This document shows positions 38,142 to 47,329 of a stretch of 64,000 nucleotides of DNA, piece after piece. The notes beneath the pieces are model-generated. The model did no database searches. It was not told where the DNA came from and was given only the letters and a program-made list of their open reading frames with translations. The position numbers and the translations under genes were made by a program. Source of the stretch: Psychromonas arctica DSM 14288. Lineage in GTDB: Bacteria > Pseudomonadota > Gammaproteobacteria > Enterobacterales > Psychromonadaceae. The stretch's first letter is position 1. Each line of letters starts with the position of its first letter. The stretch lies in the NCBI RefSeq assembly GCF_000482725.1, contig NZ_KI519477.1:340923-404922 (forward strand), read 5' to 3'.

Positions 38142-39866
38142 ATGGAAATGCTTTCAGGCGCCGAAATGGTAGTGCGTTCACTACAGGACGAAGGTATAGA
38201 ACATATCTTTGGCTACCCAGGCGGTTCAGTTTTAGATATATACGATGCAATTTTTCAATCTGATAAAATTGAACATTATTTAGTACGTCATGAGCAAGCT
38301 GCAGTACACATGGCTGATGCTTACTCACGAGCAACCGGTAAAGTAGGCTGTGTATTAGTAACAGCGGGGCCAGGCGCAACAAACTGTATTACAGGTATTG
38401 CAACGGCTTACATGGATTCAATTCCATTAGTTGTTTTATCAGGTCAAGTACCTACGTTCTGGATTGGCGACGATGCTTTCCAAGAAACCGACATGATCGG
38501 TGTTTCTCGTCCAATTGTAAAACATAGCTTTTCATGCCGTACCGCTGAAGAAATCCCAATGGCTATCAAAAAGGCATTTTATATTGCTTCAACGGGTCGA
38601 CCGGGTCCAGTAGTTATCGAACTGCCAAAAGATGTACAAAACCCACTTAACAAATTCCCTTATGAATATCCTGAAAACATTAGCTTACGTTCATATAACC
38701 CAACTTTAAGTGGCCATAAAGGGCAAATAAAACGCGCTGTAGCAGCATTAGTAAATGCTAGAAAACCTGTGTTATATGTGGGTGGTGGTGCCATTATTGC
38801 TAATGCATCAAAACAAGTATTAGAACTTGCTGAAAAGTTAAACCTACCAGTAACCAATACCTTGATGGGTTTAGGCGCATTTCCTGGTGAGCACAAACAA
38901 TTTATCGGTATGTTAGGCATGCACGGTACTTACGAAGCAAACAACTCAATGCATAATGCAGATTTGATTTTTTCTTGTGGTGCTCGCTTTGATGACCGTG
39001 TGACTAATAATGTAGATAAATTCTGTCCAAACGCAAAAATCATGCATATTGATATCGACCCGACATCTATTTCAAAAAATATTCACGCAGACTTACCGAT
39101 TGTAGGTAGTGTTGAAGTGGTATTGCAGCAGATGTTAGATCTAATCGAAGAAACTCAAGCGACTAATGATAGTGAAAGTATTAATGCTTGGTGGGATCAG
39201 ATTAATGAGTGGCGCGCTAAAGATTGCCTTGCTTACAAAACATCAGATACACATATCAAACCTCAACAAGTGATCCAATGTTTATATAAAGTAACGAAAG
39301 GTGATGCCATCGTTACTTCTGATGTTGGTCAACATCAAATGGTTGCTGCGCAATATTATCCGTTTAAAGAACCTCGCCAATGGATTAACTCAGGTGGTGC
39401 AGGTACGATGGGCTTCGGCTTACCAGCTGCAATGGGTTGTAAAATAGCTTTCCCAGATCGTCCAGTTGTTTGTGTCACTGGTGATGGCTCTATTCAGATG
39501 AACATTCAAGAGTTATCAACTTGTATGCAATACAACATTCCTCTGGTGATTTTACTATTGAACAATCGCTCTCTAGGTATGGTAAAACAGTGGCAAAAAA
39601 TGTTCTATGGTGGTCGTCAATCTCATTCTTATATGGATAGTGTGCCTGATTTTGTTAAATTATCTGAAGCCTATAACCATATCGGTATTAAAGTTGATAA
39701 AATTGAAGAACTTGAGCCTGCATTAATACGTGCATTCGAATTAAAAGATCGTGTTGTCTTTATTGATGTTGCGATTGATCCAGAAGAACATGTTTATCCG
39801 ATGCAAATAAAATCTGGCAGTATGGAAGATATGTACCTAAGCAAAACGGAGAAAACTGATGCGTAG
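38142..39866 (+). CDS. ilvI: Acetolactate synthase III large subunit
   Basis: The 574-residue ThDP enzyme makes acetolactate or acetohydroxybutyrate for valine, isoleucine and leucine. The catalytic glutamate lies in [19 protein letters not shown] (about 45-63), and the ThDP-Mg motif is [19 protein letters not shown] (about 447-465). The three-domain length is normal. The last 8 bp overlap ilvH, so the subunits are coupled. An aagga ribosome site precedes the ATG. The pair resembles the valine-sensitive isozyme III of E. coli. Confidence 0.94.
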   Translation: MEMLSGAEMVVRSLQDEGIEHIFGYPGGSVLDIYDAIFQSDKIEHYLVRHEQAAVHMADAYSRATGKVGCVLVTAGPGATNCITGIATAYMDSIPLVVLSGQVPTFWIGDDAFQETDMIGVSRPIVKHSFSCRTAEEIPMAIKKAFYIASTGRPGPVVIELPKDVQNPLNKFPYEYPENISLRSYNPTLSGHKGQIKRAVAALVNARKPVLYVGGGAIIANASKQVLELAEKLNLPVTNTLMGLGAFPGEHKQFIGMLGMHGTYEANNSMHNADLIFSCGARFDDRVTNNVDKFCPNAKIMHIDIDPTSISKNIHADLPIVGSVEVVLQQMLDLIEETQATNDSESINAWWDQINEWRAKDCLAYKTSDTHIKPQQVIQCLYKVTKGDAIVTSDVGQHQMVAAQYYPFKEPRQWINSGGAGTMGFGLPAAMGCKIAFPDRPVVCVTGDGSIQMNIQELSTCMQYNIPLVILLLNNRSLGMVKQWQKMFYGGRQSHSYMDSVPDFVKLSEAYNHIGIKVDKIEELEPALIRAFELKDRVVFIDVAIDPEEHVYPMQIKSGSMEDMYLSKTEKTDA

Positions 39867-40359
39867 AATTATAGCTGTTTTACTAGAGAACGAATCAGGC
39901 GCATTGTCTCGTGTTGTTGGTCTTTTTTCACAACGAGCTTACAACATTGAATCATTAACCGTATCACCGACTAACGATAAAACGTTATCTCGTATGACTA
40001 TTACAACAGATGTTGTTAATCATGCGGAGCTTGAGCAGATGATGAAACAACTACATAAACTAGTGGATGTGTTACGCGTTACTGAATTAACTCAAAGTGC
40101 ACATGTAGAACGTGAATTGTTATTGGTTAAAGTACGTACTGTCGGTAGCGAAGCACGTGAAGAAGTAAAACGTACTTGTGATATATATCGTGGCCAAATT
40201 GTTGATATCACTCAAAATCTTTACACCATACAATTAACTGGTGTAGGTTCAAAATTGGATGCTTTTGTAGCAACAATTTCTGATGCGAGTGAAATTGTTG
40301 AAGTAGTTAGATCTGGTGTTTGTGGTATTGCACGTGGTGATAAAGCACTACGAGGATAA
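39859..40359 (+). CDS. ilvH: Acetolactate synthase III small (regulatory) subunit
   Basis: The 166-residue protein has an N-terminal ACT domain ([20 protein letters not shown], residues 7-26) that binds valine and a C-terminal domain (about 80-160) that activates IlvI. Its ATG overlaps the end of ilvI by 8 bp. A terminator hairpin follows. Confidence 0.95.
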   Translation: MRRIIAVLLENESGALSRVVGLFSQRAYNIESLTVSPTNDKTLSRMTITTDVVNHAELEQMMKQLHKLVDVLRVTELTQSAHVERELLLVKVRTVGSEAREEVKRTCDIYRGQIVDITQNLYTIQLTGVGSKLDAFVATISDASEIVEVVRSGVCGIARGDKALRG

Positions 40360-40385
40360 GTGACAAAACTGAGATGAACTACTTT

Positions 40386-40420
40386 ATGCAAAGTGCAGAT
40401 CGCTGTACTTTGCATTTTTT
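40386..40420 (+). terminator. Terminator after ilvIH
   Basis: atgcaaagt pairs with actttgcat, followed by a T run, 27 bp after ilvH and 18 bp before the next ATG. Confidence 0.8.
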
Positions 40421-40437
40421 ATTTATAGGAGAGTAAA

Positions 40438-40659
40438 ATGTTCGAACTGCTCGCGCTGTTAATGTCAGCATTTGTGCTTTTTATGTTTGGCGTATCGATA
40501 CTAAGTTTGATGGTCATAGCAGGGATTATGATCGCTAGCTTTATTGTACTGGGTGCCCTTTCCTTTCTATTAAAATTCGGTATTTGGATTTTACTAGCTT
40601 ACCTCATCTATTATTACTTCTTTCAATATAAAAATAACAAAGACAAGGACGAACTATGA
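40438..40659 (+). CDS. Small membrane protein, PspG-like
   Basis: The 73-residue protein begins MFELLALLMSAFVLFMFGVS and has two hydrophobic stretches (about 4-25 and 28-63), then a charged tail KNNKDKDEL. Length and layout resemble PspG (YjbO), an inner-membrane effector of the phage-shock response, but residue identity is not enough to be sure, and I see no sigma-54 site in the short gap upstream. It overlaps the next gene by 4 bp (ATGA), so it is coupled to a copper chaperone, which is unusual for pspG. Confidence 0.5.
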   Translation: MFELLALLMSAFVLFMFGVSILSLMVIAGIMIASFIVLGALSFLLKFGIWILLAYLIYYYFFQYKNNKDKDEL

Positions 40660-41126
40660 AACGCTTATTACTACTTGCTTGTACCTGTTTATTCTCTATT
40701 AATAGCGTTGCCAGTGATTTAACGGTTAGTGATCAATATATAAGAGCAACACCACCACATGCTAAAAATAGTGCATCTTTCTTAACAATCACTAACCACA
40801 CCAACACGACTATTAAATTAATTGCAGCAGACAGTGATATTGCAAAACGTGTTGAGTTACATAACCATATTAAACAAGATGGCATGATGAAAATGCGCCA
40901 AGTTGAAGCGGTGGAAATAGCGGCGAATAGTAGCATGTCATTACAACCGGGTGGTTACCATGTTATGTTTTTAGGTCTAAATAATAATTTAACTGAAGGT
41001 CAATCCGTTAAAGTTACACTCTATTTTGATAACGGAAATGAATTAAACATTGATGCCCCCGTTAAAAAAATAAACAGCAATAAAAACCAAGGTTCGACAG
41101 AAATGTCGCACCAAGCACATCACTAG
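40656..41126 (+). CDS. Periplasmic copper chaperone, PCu(A)C family
   Basis: The 156-residue protein has a signal peptide (1-21, ending near SVASD) and the PCu(A)C fold with the copper-binding histidine and methionines in HNHIKQDGMMKMRQVE and GGYHVMFLGL. The C-terminus is a second Met/His-rich tail (TEMSHQAHH). It delivers Cu(I) to the CuA site of cytochrome oxidase or handles periplasmic copper. Its ATG overlaps the stop of the PspG-like gene. Confidence 0.88.
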   Translation: MKRLLLLACTCLFSINSVASDLTVSDQYIRATPPHAKNSASFLTITNHTNTTIKLIAADSDIAKRVELHNHIKQDGMMKMRQVEAVEIAANSSMSLQPGGYHVMFLGLNNNLTEGQSVKVTLYFDNGNELNIDAPVKKINSNKNQGSTEMSHQAHH

Positions 41127-41154
41127 ACTTAACATAAAAAAGGAAATTACATCC

Positions 41155-41772
41155 ATGAAAAAACAGGCTTTAGCCGCTGTTATAGCAGCAACAATTAGTA
41201 TGCCATCAACGGCTGATTTTTTAGGTGTTTATGCGGGTCTTGATTACGCTAGCAACGAAACAAGTTTTAGTAATTCAAATGGTACAGAAGATGACAACAA
41301 CCTATCTGGTTATGTTGCATTTGAACATTTTATTCCACTAGTACCCAATGTTAAATTAAAATATTCAGATTTAAGCAATAGCGATTTCAATAATAATGAT
41401 AGTTCAGCAATGAACGCAATCTTATATTATGAAGTGCTAGATAATGACTTAGTTGAAATTGATTTGGGATTAGCATATACCGATACAGAAAGCTTTAATC
41501 ATGACGCTTCAATTGTCCAAGCTTACGGAGCTGCGAAAGTACATATACCAGGTGTTAGCATGCATGCTTTTGCTGAAGTTATCGGTGGCTCACTGACAGA
41601 TGATGATGCGTTAGATGCGCAGATTGGCTTAGCTTATACCTTCAATCCTGACTCTTATTTATTAAACGTCGCAGTGCGTGCCGGTTACCGAGTACAAGAG
41701 CTAGAGTTTGATAATGTTGCAGGCACACAAGAAGTTGACGGTTTATTTGCAGGTGTAGAAGTACACTTCTAA
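41155..41772 (+). CDS. Outer-membrane beta-barrel protein, TIGR04219-like
   Basis: The 205-residue protein has a signal peptide (residues 1-20, ending near STADF) and short alternating strands ending in VEVHF, a BAM-type C-terminal phenylalanine. The opening DFLGVYAGLDYA and the block FEHFIPLVPNVKLKYSDL match the small TIGR04219 barrel family common in marine gamma-proteobacteria. Function unknown. It lies 28 bp after the copper chaperone on the same strand and is likely cotranscribed. Confidence 0.75.
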   Translation: MKKQALAAVIAATISMPSTADFLGVYAGLDYASNETSFSNSNGTEDDNNLSGYVAFEHFIPLVPNVKLKYSDLSNSDFNNNDSSAMNAILYYEVLDNDLVEIDLGLAYTDTESFNHDASIVQAYGAAKVHIPGVSMHAFAEVIGGSLTDDDALDAQIGLAYTFNPDSYLLNVAVRAGYRVQELEFDNVAGTQEVDGLFAGVEVHF

Positions 41773-41800
41773 CCTATAGTTTTTAACTGTTCTGGCTGTT

Positions 41801-41852
41801 TTAAAGCCACATTATTAACGACGTTGATTAAACCTCGAATGTGGCTTTTAAA
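41801..41852 (+). terminator. Terminator-like hairpin after the small barrel gene
   Basis: taaagccacatt pairs with aatgtggcttta over a 22-base loop. It lies 29 bp after the stop. The 404 bp gap to cysJ otherwise holds AT-rich DNA, presumably with the cys promoter; I could not define a CysB site. Confidence 0.6.
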
Positions 41853-42176
41853 CTTTATCTCGATTTACTTAATACCTGTTTTTTCATACCTTGTTCGATC
41901 CAGCACAAGGCATATAAAAAGATGTTTCCCACTCTATAAATATTTATAAAACACACATTAACAGCAACAAAAAGCATAGTTATTTACTTCATCCCTTCAC
42001 ATCCGATGAAAACTAGACAAATAAAATCAATAAGATACATAAGCTTGACCATAAACTACAATAAACCTCACTTTTTAAATGCCATTTAGTTATAAAAGAG
42101 TAACTTTTATTCTTTTGTGCTAATCATAAGCTCGCGTAAACTTCCTTCATCTTAATGTAATAGCGGAAATTACTTC

Positions 42177-43973
42177 ATGGCACTTAACAATTTATCGGCT
42201 TTAACATCGCCTTTATCAGAGTCTCAACTGGCTCAATTGCAACAAGCAACTGCAGGCTTAGATGCAGTACAAACTGCATGGGTTAGCGGTTACTTGGCAG
42301 GCGTAAGCCAAGGTCCAGTAACATCTACAGCACTTGCACAAAGCGCAGGTCAAAGCTTAACCATTTTAATCGGCTCACAAACGGGTAACGCTAAAGGCGT
42401 AGCACAAGAGTTAGCTGAGCAAGCAACAGCTAAAGGCATTCCTAACAAGCTAGTTTCAATGGCCGATTACAAAGTTAAAGCAATCAAAGATGAAAGCCAT
42501 GTAATTGTTGTTGCAAGTACTAATGGCGAAGGTGAAGCACCTGACGATGCCATTGATCTTCATGCATTTCTAGCATCTAAAAAAGCCCCTAAGCTAGAAG
42601 GTTTAAAATTTGCGGTATTAGGCTTAGGTGACTCAAGTTATGAGTTTTTCTGCCAAACAGGGAAAGATTTTGAACAACGCCTGCAAGCATTAGGTGGAGA
42701 GATCATTACCGAACGTTTAGATGCCGATGTGGATTATCAAGAAGTGACACAAGCTTGGTTCGATAAAGCACTAACAGCTGTTGAAGCAACACTTGAAAAA
42801 GCCGGCACCTCAACAACTGCAGCTGTTGCAACTGGCACTATCGTGACTGAGAATAAATATAATAAACAAGCACCTTTTAGTGCAAGTTTATTAACAAGCC
42901 AAAAAATTACTGGCACAGAATCCGCTAAAGATGTGCGTCATATTGAAATTGATTTAGCTGGATCTGATTTGCACTATACTGCTGGTGATGCACTCGGAGT
43001 GTGGTTTAAAAACGATCAACAAATGGTTGATGAGCTGATTAATAAATTAGGCTTAGATGCAGACAACGAAGTGACCTTAGGTGATAAAACCTTATCATTA
43101 AAAGACGCTTTAATTGAAGAGTTTGAATTAACCGGTACGCACCCAGGTTTTGTAGAAGGTTATGCAGCATTAACTGAAAATAAACAATTACTTGAATTAG
43201 CCGAAGATAAAAATGCCTGCCGTGATTTTGCCAACAACAATCAAATCGTTGATGTGGTGACTGCGGAAGGTAATGAAAATGTGACAGTGGAAAACTTCAT
43301 CGCTTTATTGCGTCGCAGTAGCCCACGCTTATATTCAATTGCTTCTAGCCAAACAGAGGTTGAAGACGAAGTACACTTAACCGTCGGTGCGGTTGTGTTT
43401 GAAAATGAAGCAGGGCAGCAACGTGGAGGCAGTGCTTCGACTTTCTTGTCGCACCGTTTACAGGAAGGTGAAGAAATAAAAGTATTTATTGAAGACAATC
43501 ATAACTTCCGTTTACCTGCTGACCCAGCAACACCGATTATCATGGTAGGCCCTGGTACTGGGATCGCCCCTTTCCGTGCATTTATGCAAGAGCGAGAAGC
43601 AAGTGATGCAAGTGGTAAAAACTGGCTATTATTTGGCGACCAAACTTTTAACGAAGATTTTCTCTATCAAGTTGAATGGCAATCCTATTTAAAATCAGGT
43701 TTATTAACTAAATTAGACCTTGCTTTCTCTCGTGATCAAGCACAAAAAATCTATGTACAAGATCGCTTACAAGAAAATGCTAAGGAGGTCTTTGAGTGGT
43801 TACAAAATGGTGCTCACTTCTATGTTTGTGGTGATGCAAATCGCATGGCTAAAGATGTACAAAGCACATTAATCGACATTATTAGCAAACAAGGCAAACT
43901 AAGCCTTGAAGATGCAGAAGAATATTTAACAGAATTACGCCAAGCAAAACGCTACCAAAGGGATGTTTACTAA
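42177..43973 (+). CDS. cysJ: Sulfite reductase (NADPH) flavoprotein alpha subunit
   Basis: The 598-residue diflavin reductase has an N-terminal flavodoxin domain (about 62-200; [15 protein letters not shown]), an FAD domain (about 235-440; RLYSIASS) and an NADPH domain ([12 protein letters not shown], about 459-470), ending in RDVY as CysJ does. It feeds electrons to CysI. Its stop codon overlaps the ATG of cysI by one base. Confidence 0.96.
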   Translation: MALNNLSALTSPLSESQLAQLQQATAGLDAVQTAWVSGYLAGVSQGPVTSTALAQSAGQSLTILIGSQTGNAKGVAQELAEQATAKGIPNKLVSMADYKVKAIKDESHVIVVASTNGEGEAPDDAIDLHAFLASKKAPKLEGLKFAVLGLGDSSYEFFCQTGKDFEQRLQALGGEIITERLDADVDYQEVTQAWFDKALTAVEATLEKAGTSTTAAVATGTIVTENKYNKQAPFSASLLTSQKITGTESAKDVRHIEIDLAGSDLHYTAGDALGVWFKNDQQMVDELINKLGLDADNEVTLGDKTLSLKDALIEEFELTGTHPGFVEGYAALTENKQLLELAEDKNACRDFANNNQIVDVVTAEGNENVTVENFIALLRRSSPRLYSIASSQTEVEDEVHLTVGAVVFENEAGQQRGGSASTFLSHRLQEGEEIKVFIEDNHNFRLPADPATPIIMVGPGTGIAPFRAFMQEREASDASGKNWLLFGDQTFNEDFLYQVEWQSYLKSGLLTKLDLAFSRDQAQKIYVQDRLQENAKEVFEWLQNGAHFYVCGDANRMAKDVQSTLIDIISKQGKLSLEDAEEYLTELRQAKRYQRDVY

Positions 43974-45661
43974 TGACTCAGAAATTACACGACAACGAAC
44001 GCATTAAAATTCAAAGTAATTTTCTTCGCGGTAACTTAGTAGAGGGAATTAACGATACAACAACGGGTTCATTCCATCCTGATGAAGTACAACTGGTTAA
44101 ATTCCACGGTTTATACCAACAGGATAACCGCGACCGTCGCGCTGAGCGTAAACAACAGAAACTTGAGCCGCTGTACTCATTCCTATTGCGAGCACGTCTT
44201 CCTGGTGGTGTTGTCACCCCTGAGCAATGGTTAGAGATTGACCGTATCGCTGAAGAATTAACTGACGCCGGTAGTATTCGTATTACGACACGTCAAACCT
44301 TCCAATACCACGGCATTTTTAAGCGTAACTTAAAATCAGTATTCCAAGAACTTAAGTTCAAAGCGAATATAGATTCTATTTTTACTGCGGGTGATGTTAA
44401 CCGTAATACTATCTGTACCTCTAACCCCGAGCAGTCTGAGTTACATACAGAAGTGTATGAGTTATCTAAAAAAATCAGTGAGCACTTCTTACCAAAATCA
44501 AATGCTTACGCAGAGATTTGGTTAGATGGTGAAAAAGTATTAGAAACGGAAGAAGAGCCGATTTATCACAATATCTTCTTACCACGTAAATTTAAAATTG
44601 CAGTGGCTTTACCACCATACAATGATGTTGATATCCATGCCAATGACCTTAACTTCATTGCCATTATTGAAAATAACAAGATCACTGGTTACAACGTAGT
44701 CGTAGGTGCTGGTTTAGGTATGACACACGGCGATAAAACAACATTTCCACGTTTAGGTGATGACTTCGGTTTCATCACTGCTGATAAAGTAATGGAAGTG
44801 GCTGAAGCCGTTGTAACAACGCAGCGTGACCTAGGTGGTCGAGTTAGCCGTTCACATGCGCGTACTAAATACACGCTAGAAACACACGGTATCGAAACAT
44901 TCAAAAAAGAAGTTGAGAAACGTGCTGGTATTACTTTCGCAGCGCCAGGCGCTTACGAGTTTACTGAACGTGGTGACCGTATTGGTTGGGTTAAGGGTAT
45001 CGATAATAAATGGCACTTAACCGTGTTCATTGAGAATGGCCGTATCCTAGACTTTGATGGTAAACCATTAAAATCTGGTTTAGTAAAAATTGCAAAAGTA
45101 CACCAAGGTACTTTCCGCATGACTGCGAACCAAAACTTAGTGATAGCAAGTGTGCCAGAGTCTGAAAAAGACCATATTGAAAAATTAGCACGTGAGTGTG
45201 GATTAATTGATGATGGAACAAGTGAACAACGTATTGATTCTATGGCTTGTGTATCACTTCCTACTTGCCCGCTTGCTATGGCAGAAGCAGAACGTTATTT
45301 ACCCAGTTTAACGGATGATGTTGAAGGTTTGTTAGCAAAACACAATATTGCTAAAGACCATATTATTTTACGTATTACTGGCTGTCCTAATGGTTGTGGA
45401 CGCGCGATGTTGGCTGAGATTGGTTTAGTAGGTAAAGCACCTGGTCGTTATAACCTGCATTTAGGTGGTGACCGCATCGGGACTCGTATTCCAAAAATGT
45501 ATGCTGAAAATATCGATGAAACAACGATAGTGAGTACATTAGATGAATTAATTGGTCGCTGGGCAACAGAACGCACTGAAAATGAAGATTTTGGTGATTT
45601 TGTTATCCGTGCCGGCATTATTGCTGAAGTAGTTGTAGCAGCTAGGGATTTCCATGCCTAA
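43973..45661 (+). CDS. cysI: Sulfite reductase (NADPH) hemoprotein beta subunit
   Basis: The 562-residue protein reduces sulfite to sulfide at a coupled siroheme-4Fe4S centre. The four cluster cysteines lie in [13 protein letters not shown] with the preceding CVSLP, and in [11 protein letters not shown]. It is coupled with cysJ (one-base overlap) and cysH (8 bp overlap), forming cysJIH. It is cytosolic and of normal length. Confidence 0.96.
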   Translation: MTQKLHDNERIKIQSNFLRGNLVEGINDTTTGSFHPDEVQLVKFHGLYQQDNRDRRAERKQQKLEPLYSFLLRARLPGGVVTPEQWLEIDRIAEELTDAGSIRITTRQTFQYHGIFKRNLKSVFQELKFKANIDSIFTAGDVNRNTICTSNPEQSELHTEVYELSKKISEHFLPKSNAYAEIWLDGEKVLETEEEPIYHNIFLPRKFKIAVALPPYNDVDIHANDLNFIAIIENNKITGYNVVVGAGLGMTHGDKTTFPRLGDDFGFITADKVMEVAEAVVTTQRDLGGRVSRSHARTKYTLETHGIETFKKEVEKRAGITFAAPGAYEFTERGDRIGWVKGIDNKWHLTVFIENGRILDFDGKPLKSGLVKIAKVHQGTFRMTANQNLVIASVPESEKDHIEKLARECGLIDDGTSEQRIDSMACVSLPTCPLAMAEAERYLPSLTDDVEGLLAKHNIAKDHIILRITGCPNGCGRAMLAEIGLVGKAPGRYNLHLGGDRIGTRIPKMYAENIDETTIVSTLDELIGRWATERTENEDFGDFVIRAGIIAEVVVAARDFHA

Positions 45662-46418
45662 TAAGTTAGATCTTGCTCATTTATTAACACTTCCAAAAGC
45701 GCAGCAAACTATTGCACTAGCTGAAGTAAATGACGTTTTAGAAAAAAAGACCGCATTAGAGCGTGTCCAATGGGCAGTCGAAAACTTAGAAAGTGAATTT
45801 GTTTTATCATCAAGTTTCGGTATTCAGGCGGCTGTTTGTTTACATTTAGTGACAACAGTAAAAGCAGACACACCGATCATCTTGACGGATACAGGGTATT
45901 TATTTCCTGAAACTTATCAATTTATTGATGAGTTAACTAAAAAGCTTAACTTAAACCTCAAAATTTATAGTGCGGAGCACAGCCCAGCATGGCAAGAGGC
46001 TCGCTATGGAAAATTATGGGATCAAGGAGTTGAAGGATTAACTCAATATAACTTGATGAATAAAGTTGAACCCATGAAACGTGCTTTAAAAGACTTAAAT
46101 GCTAAAACATGGTTCTCTGGTTTACGACGTTCACAGTCTTCAAGCCGTGGCGAGTTACCGGTAATAAGCATTCAAAATGGATGTTTTAAATTTTTGCCTA
46201 TTATTGATTGGAGTAATAAGGAAGTTCATTATTACCTCGAAGAAAATGGCTTAAGTTACCATCCTTTGTGGGATCAAGGCTATGTTTCGGTAGGTGATGT
46301 GCAAACATCACGTCCACTTGAAGTCGGTATGAGTGAAGAAGAAACACGCTTCTTTGGTTTGAAACGTGAATGTGGACTACATGAAGACCCTATCGAAGAA
46401 CAAGGTAGTGGTATTTAA
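45654..46418 (+). CDS. cysH: Phosphoadenylyl-sulfate (PAPS) reductase
   Basis: The 254-residue reductase makes sulfite from PAPS with thioredoxin. [15 protein letters not shown] (PAPS-binding) and the catalytic cysteine in ECGLHEDP near the C-terminus are present. It lacks the CC...CC cluster of APS reductases, so PAPS is the likely substrate. Its start overlaps cysI. A strong terminator follows. Confidence 0.95.
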   Translation: MPNKLDLAHLLTLPKAQQTIALAEVNDVLEKKTALERVQWAVENLESEFVLSSSFGIQAAVCLHLVTTVKADTPIILTDTGYLFPETYQFIDELTKKLNLNLKIYSAEHSPAWQEARYGKLWDQGVEGLTQYNLMNKVEPMKRALKDLNAKTWFSGLRRSQSSSRGELPVISIQNGCFKFLPIIDWSNKEVHYYLEENGLSYHPLWDQGYVSVGDVQTSRPLEVGMSEEETRFFGLKRECGLHEDPIEEQGSGI

Positions 46419-46444
46419 CATTATTTCATCTACTCTTTAAGTTT

Positions 46445-46478
46445 AAAAAAGCCTCTCATTTTAATAGAGGCTTTTTTT
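46445..46478 (+). terminator. Terminator of cysJIH
   Basis: aaaaaagcctct pairs with agaggctttttt around a nine-base loop and ends in a T run, 27 bp after cysH. Confidence 0.92.
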
Positions 46479-46535
46479 TACTTAAGAAAAGGCATCATCT
46501 GCCGATAGCATAATTATCAAGATGAAGGATTTATT

Positions 46536-47159
46536 ATGAAAAAGTTGATACCCACCCTATTAATATTAACGTTATTAAGCAGTGTTAAAGCAAATGCAAA
46601 TACCTTTGAAACGATACAGCTATACACGCAGGACGAACTCAATGTATTAATTAAAGACAATCAACACTTACAGCGAGTAAAGGCCGATGAGTGTCAATTA
46701 CTTCAAGATATAAAAGCACATGCGGAAAAAGTACAAGAGCCTTCATATGTATATTTATGGGGAGATATGTTGGCATGGGGTGTCTGCACAGAGCGAGATG
46801 TAGAGTTAGGCATGCACTATATCAAAGAATCCGCACAACAGGGCTTACTAGCTGCTATCGAGCAATTAGGGCGATATTACAATAAAGGTATATTAGTCAC
46901 ACAAGACAAAGACAGAGCGGTAAGATATTTTCGTGAAGCAGCACTGCAAGGACATTTAGGTGCACAAATGAATTATATCACTTTGTTAAACCAAGGTTAT
47001 GGCAGCCCTTATGACTTTGAAGACGCTTACCGGGCTTTATATAATAGTGTGATTGCTAACCCTACAAAAAAGAAACAAGCTAACAATTTATTAGCAGCCT
47101 TGGGGAAAAAGATGCCCGAGTTTGCATTAAGAAATGCACGTCGTGAATACAATAATTAA
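46536..47159 (+). CDS. motX: Sodium-driven polar flagellar motor protein MotX
   Basis: The 207-residue periplasmic protein has a signal peptide (1-21, ending near NANT) and Sel1-type repeats (about 65-165). The segments RVKADECQLLQDI, GDMLAWGVCTERDVELGMHY, EQLGRYYNKG and YGSPYDFEDAYRALYNSV match Vibrio MotX closely. MotX forms the T ring with MotY and helps anchor the PomAB stators. Two cysteines (C53 and C78) are in the expected places. It is a single gene far from flagellar loci here, as motX often is. Confidence 0.92.
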   Translation: MKKLIPTLLILTLLSSVKANANTFETIQLYTQDELNVLIKDNQHLQRVKADECQLLQDIKAHAEKVQEPSYVYLWGDMLAWGVCTERDVELGMHYIKESAQQGLLAAIEQLGRYYNKGILVTQDKDRAVRYFREAALQGHLGAQMNYITLLNQGYGSPYDFEDAYRALYNSVIANPTKKKQANNLLAALGKKMPEFALRNARREYNN

Positions 47160-47280
47160 ACAACCTTTGACGAGATAATAGTTTTTAGTTAATGCTGCTT
47201 CTGATTAATGAAATACGAACAGCCGATACCCGAGACCATTCAAATATAAATTTGAGACGAATTTCCAACAAAAACAACAA

Positions 47281-47310
47281 TGCGCCTATTCAGCAATTTG
47301 AATAGGCGCA
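47281..47310. terminator. Hairpin between convergent motX and dld
   Basis: tgcgcctattca pairs perfectly with tgaataggcgca over a six-base loop. It is in the 170 bp gap between two convergent genes; no strong T-run. Confidence 0.6.
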
Positions 47311-47329
47311 ATCGATTACGCTTTAGCGA

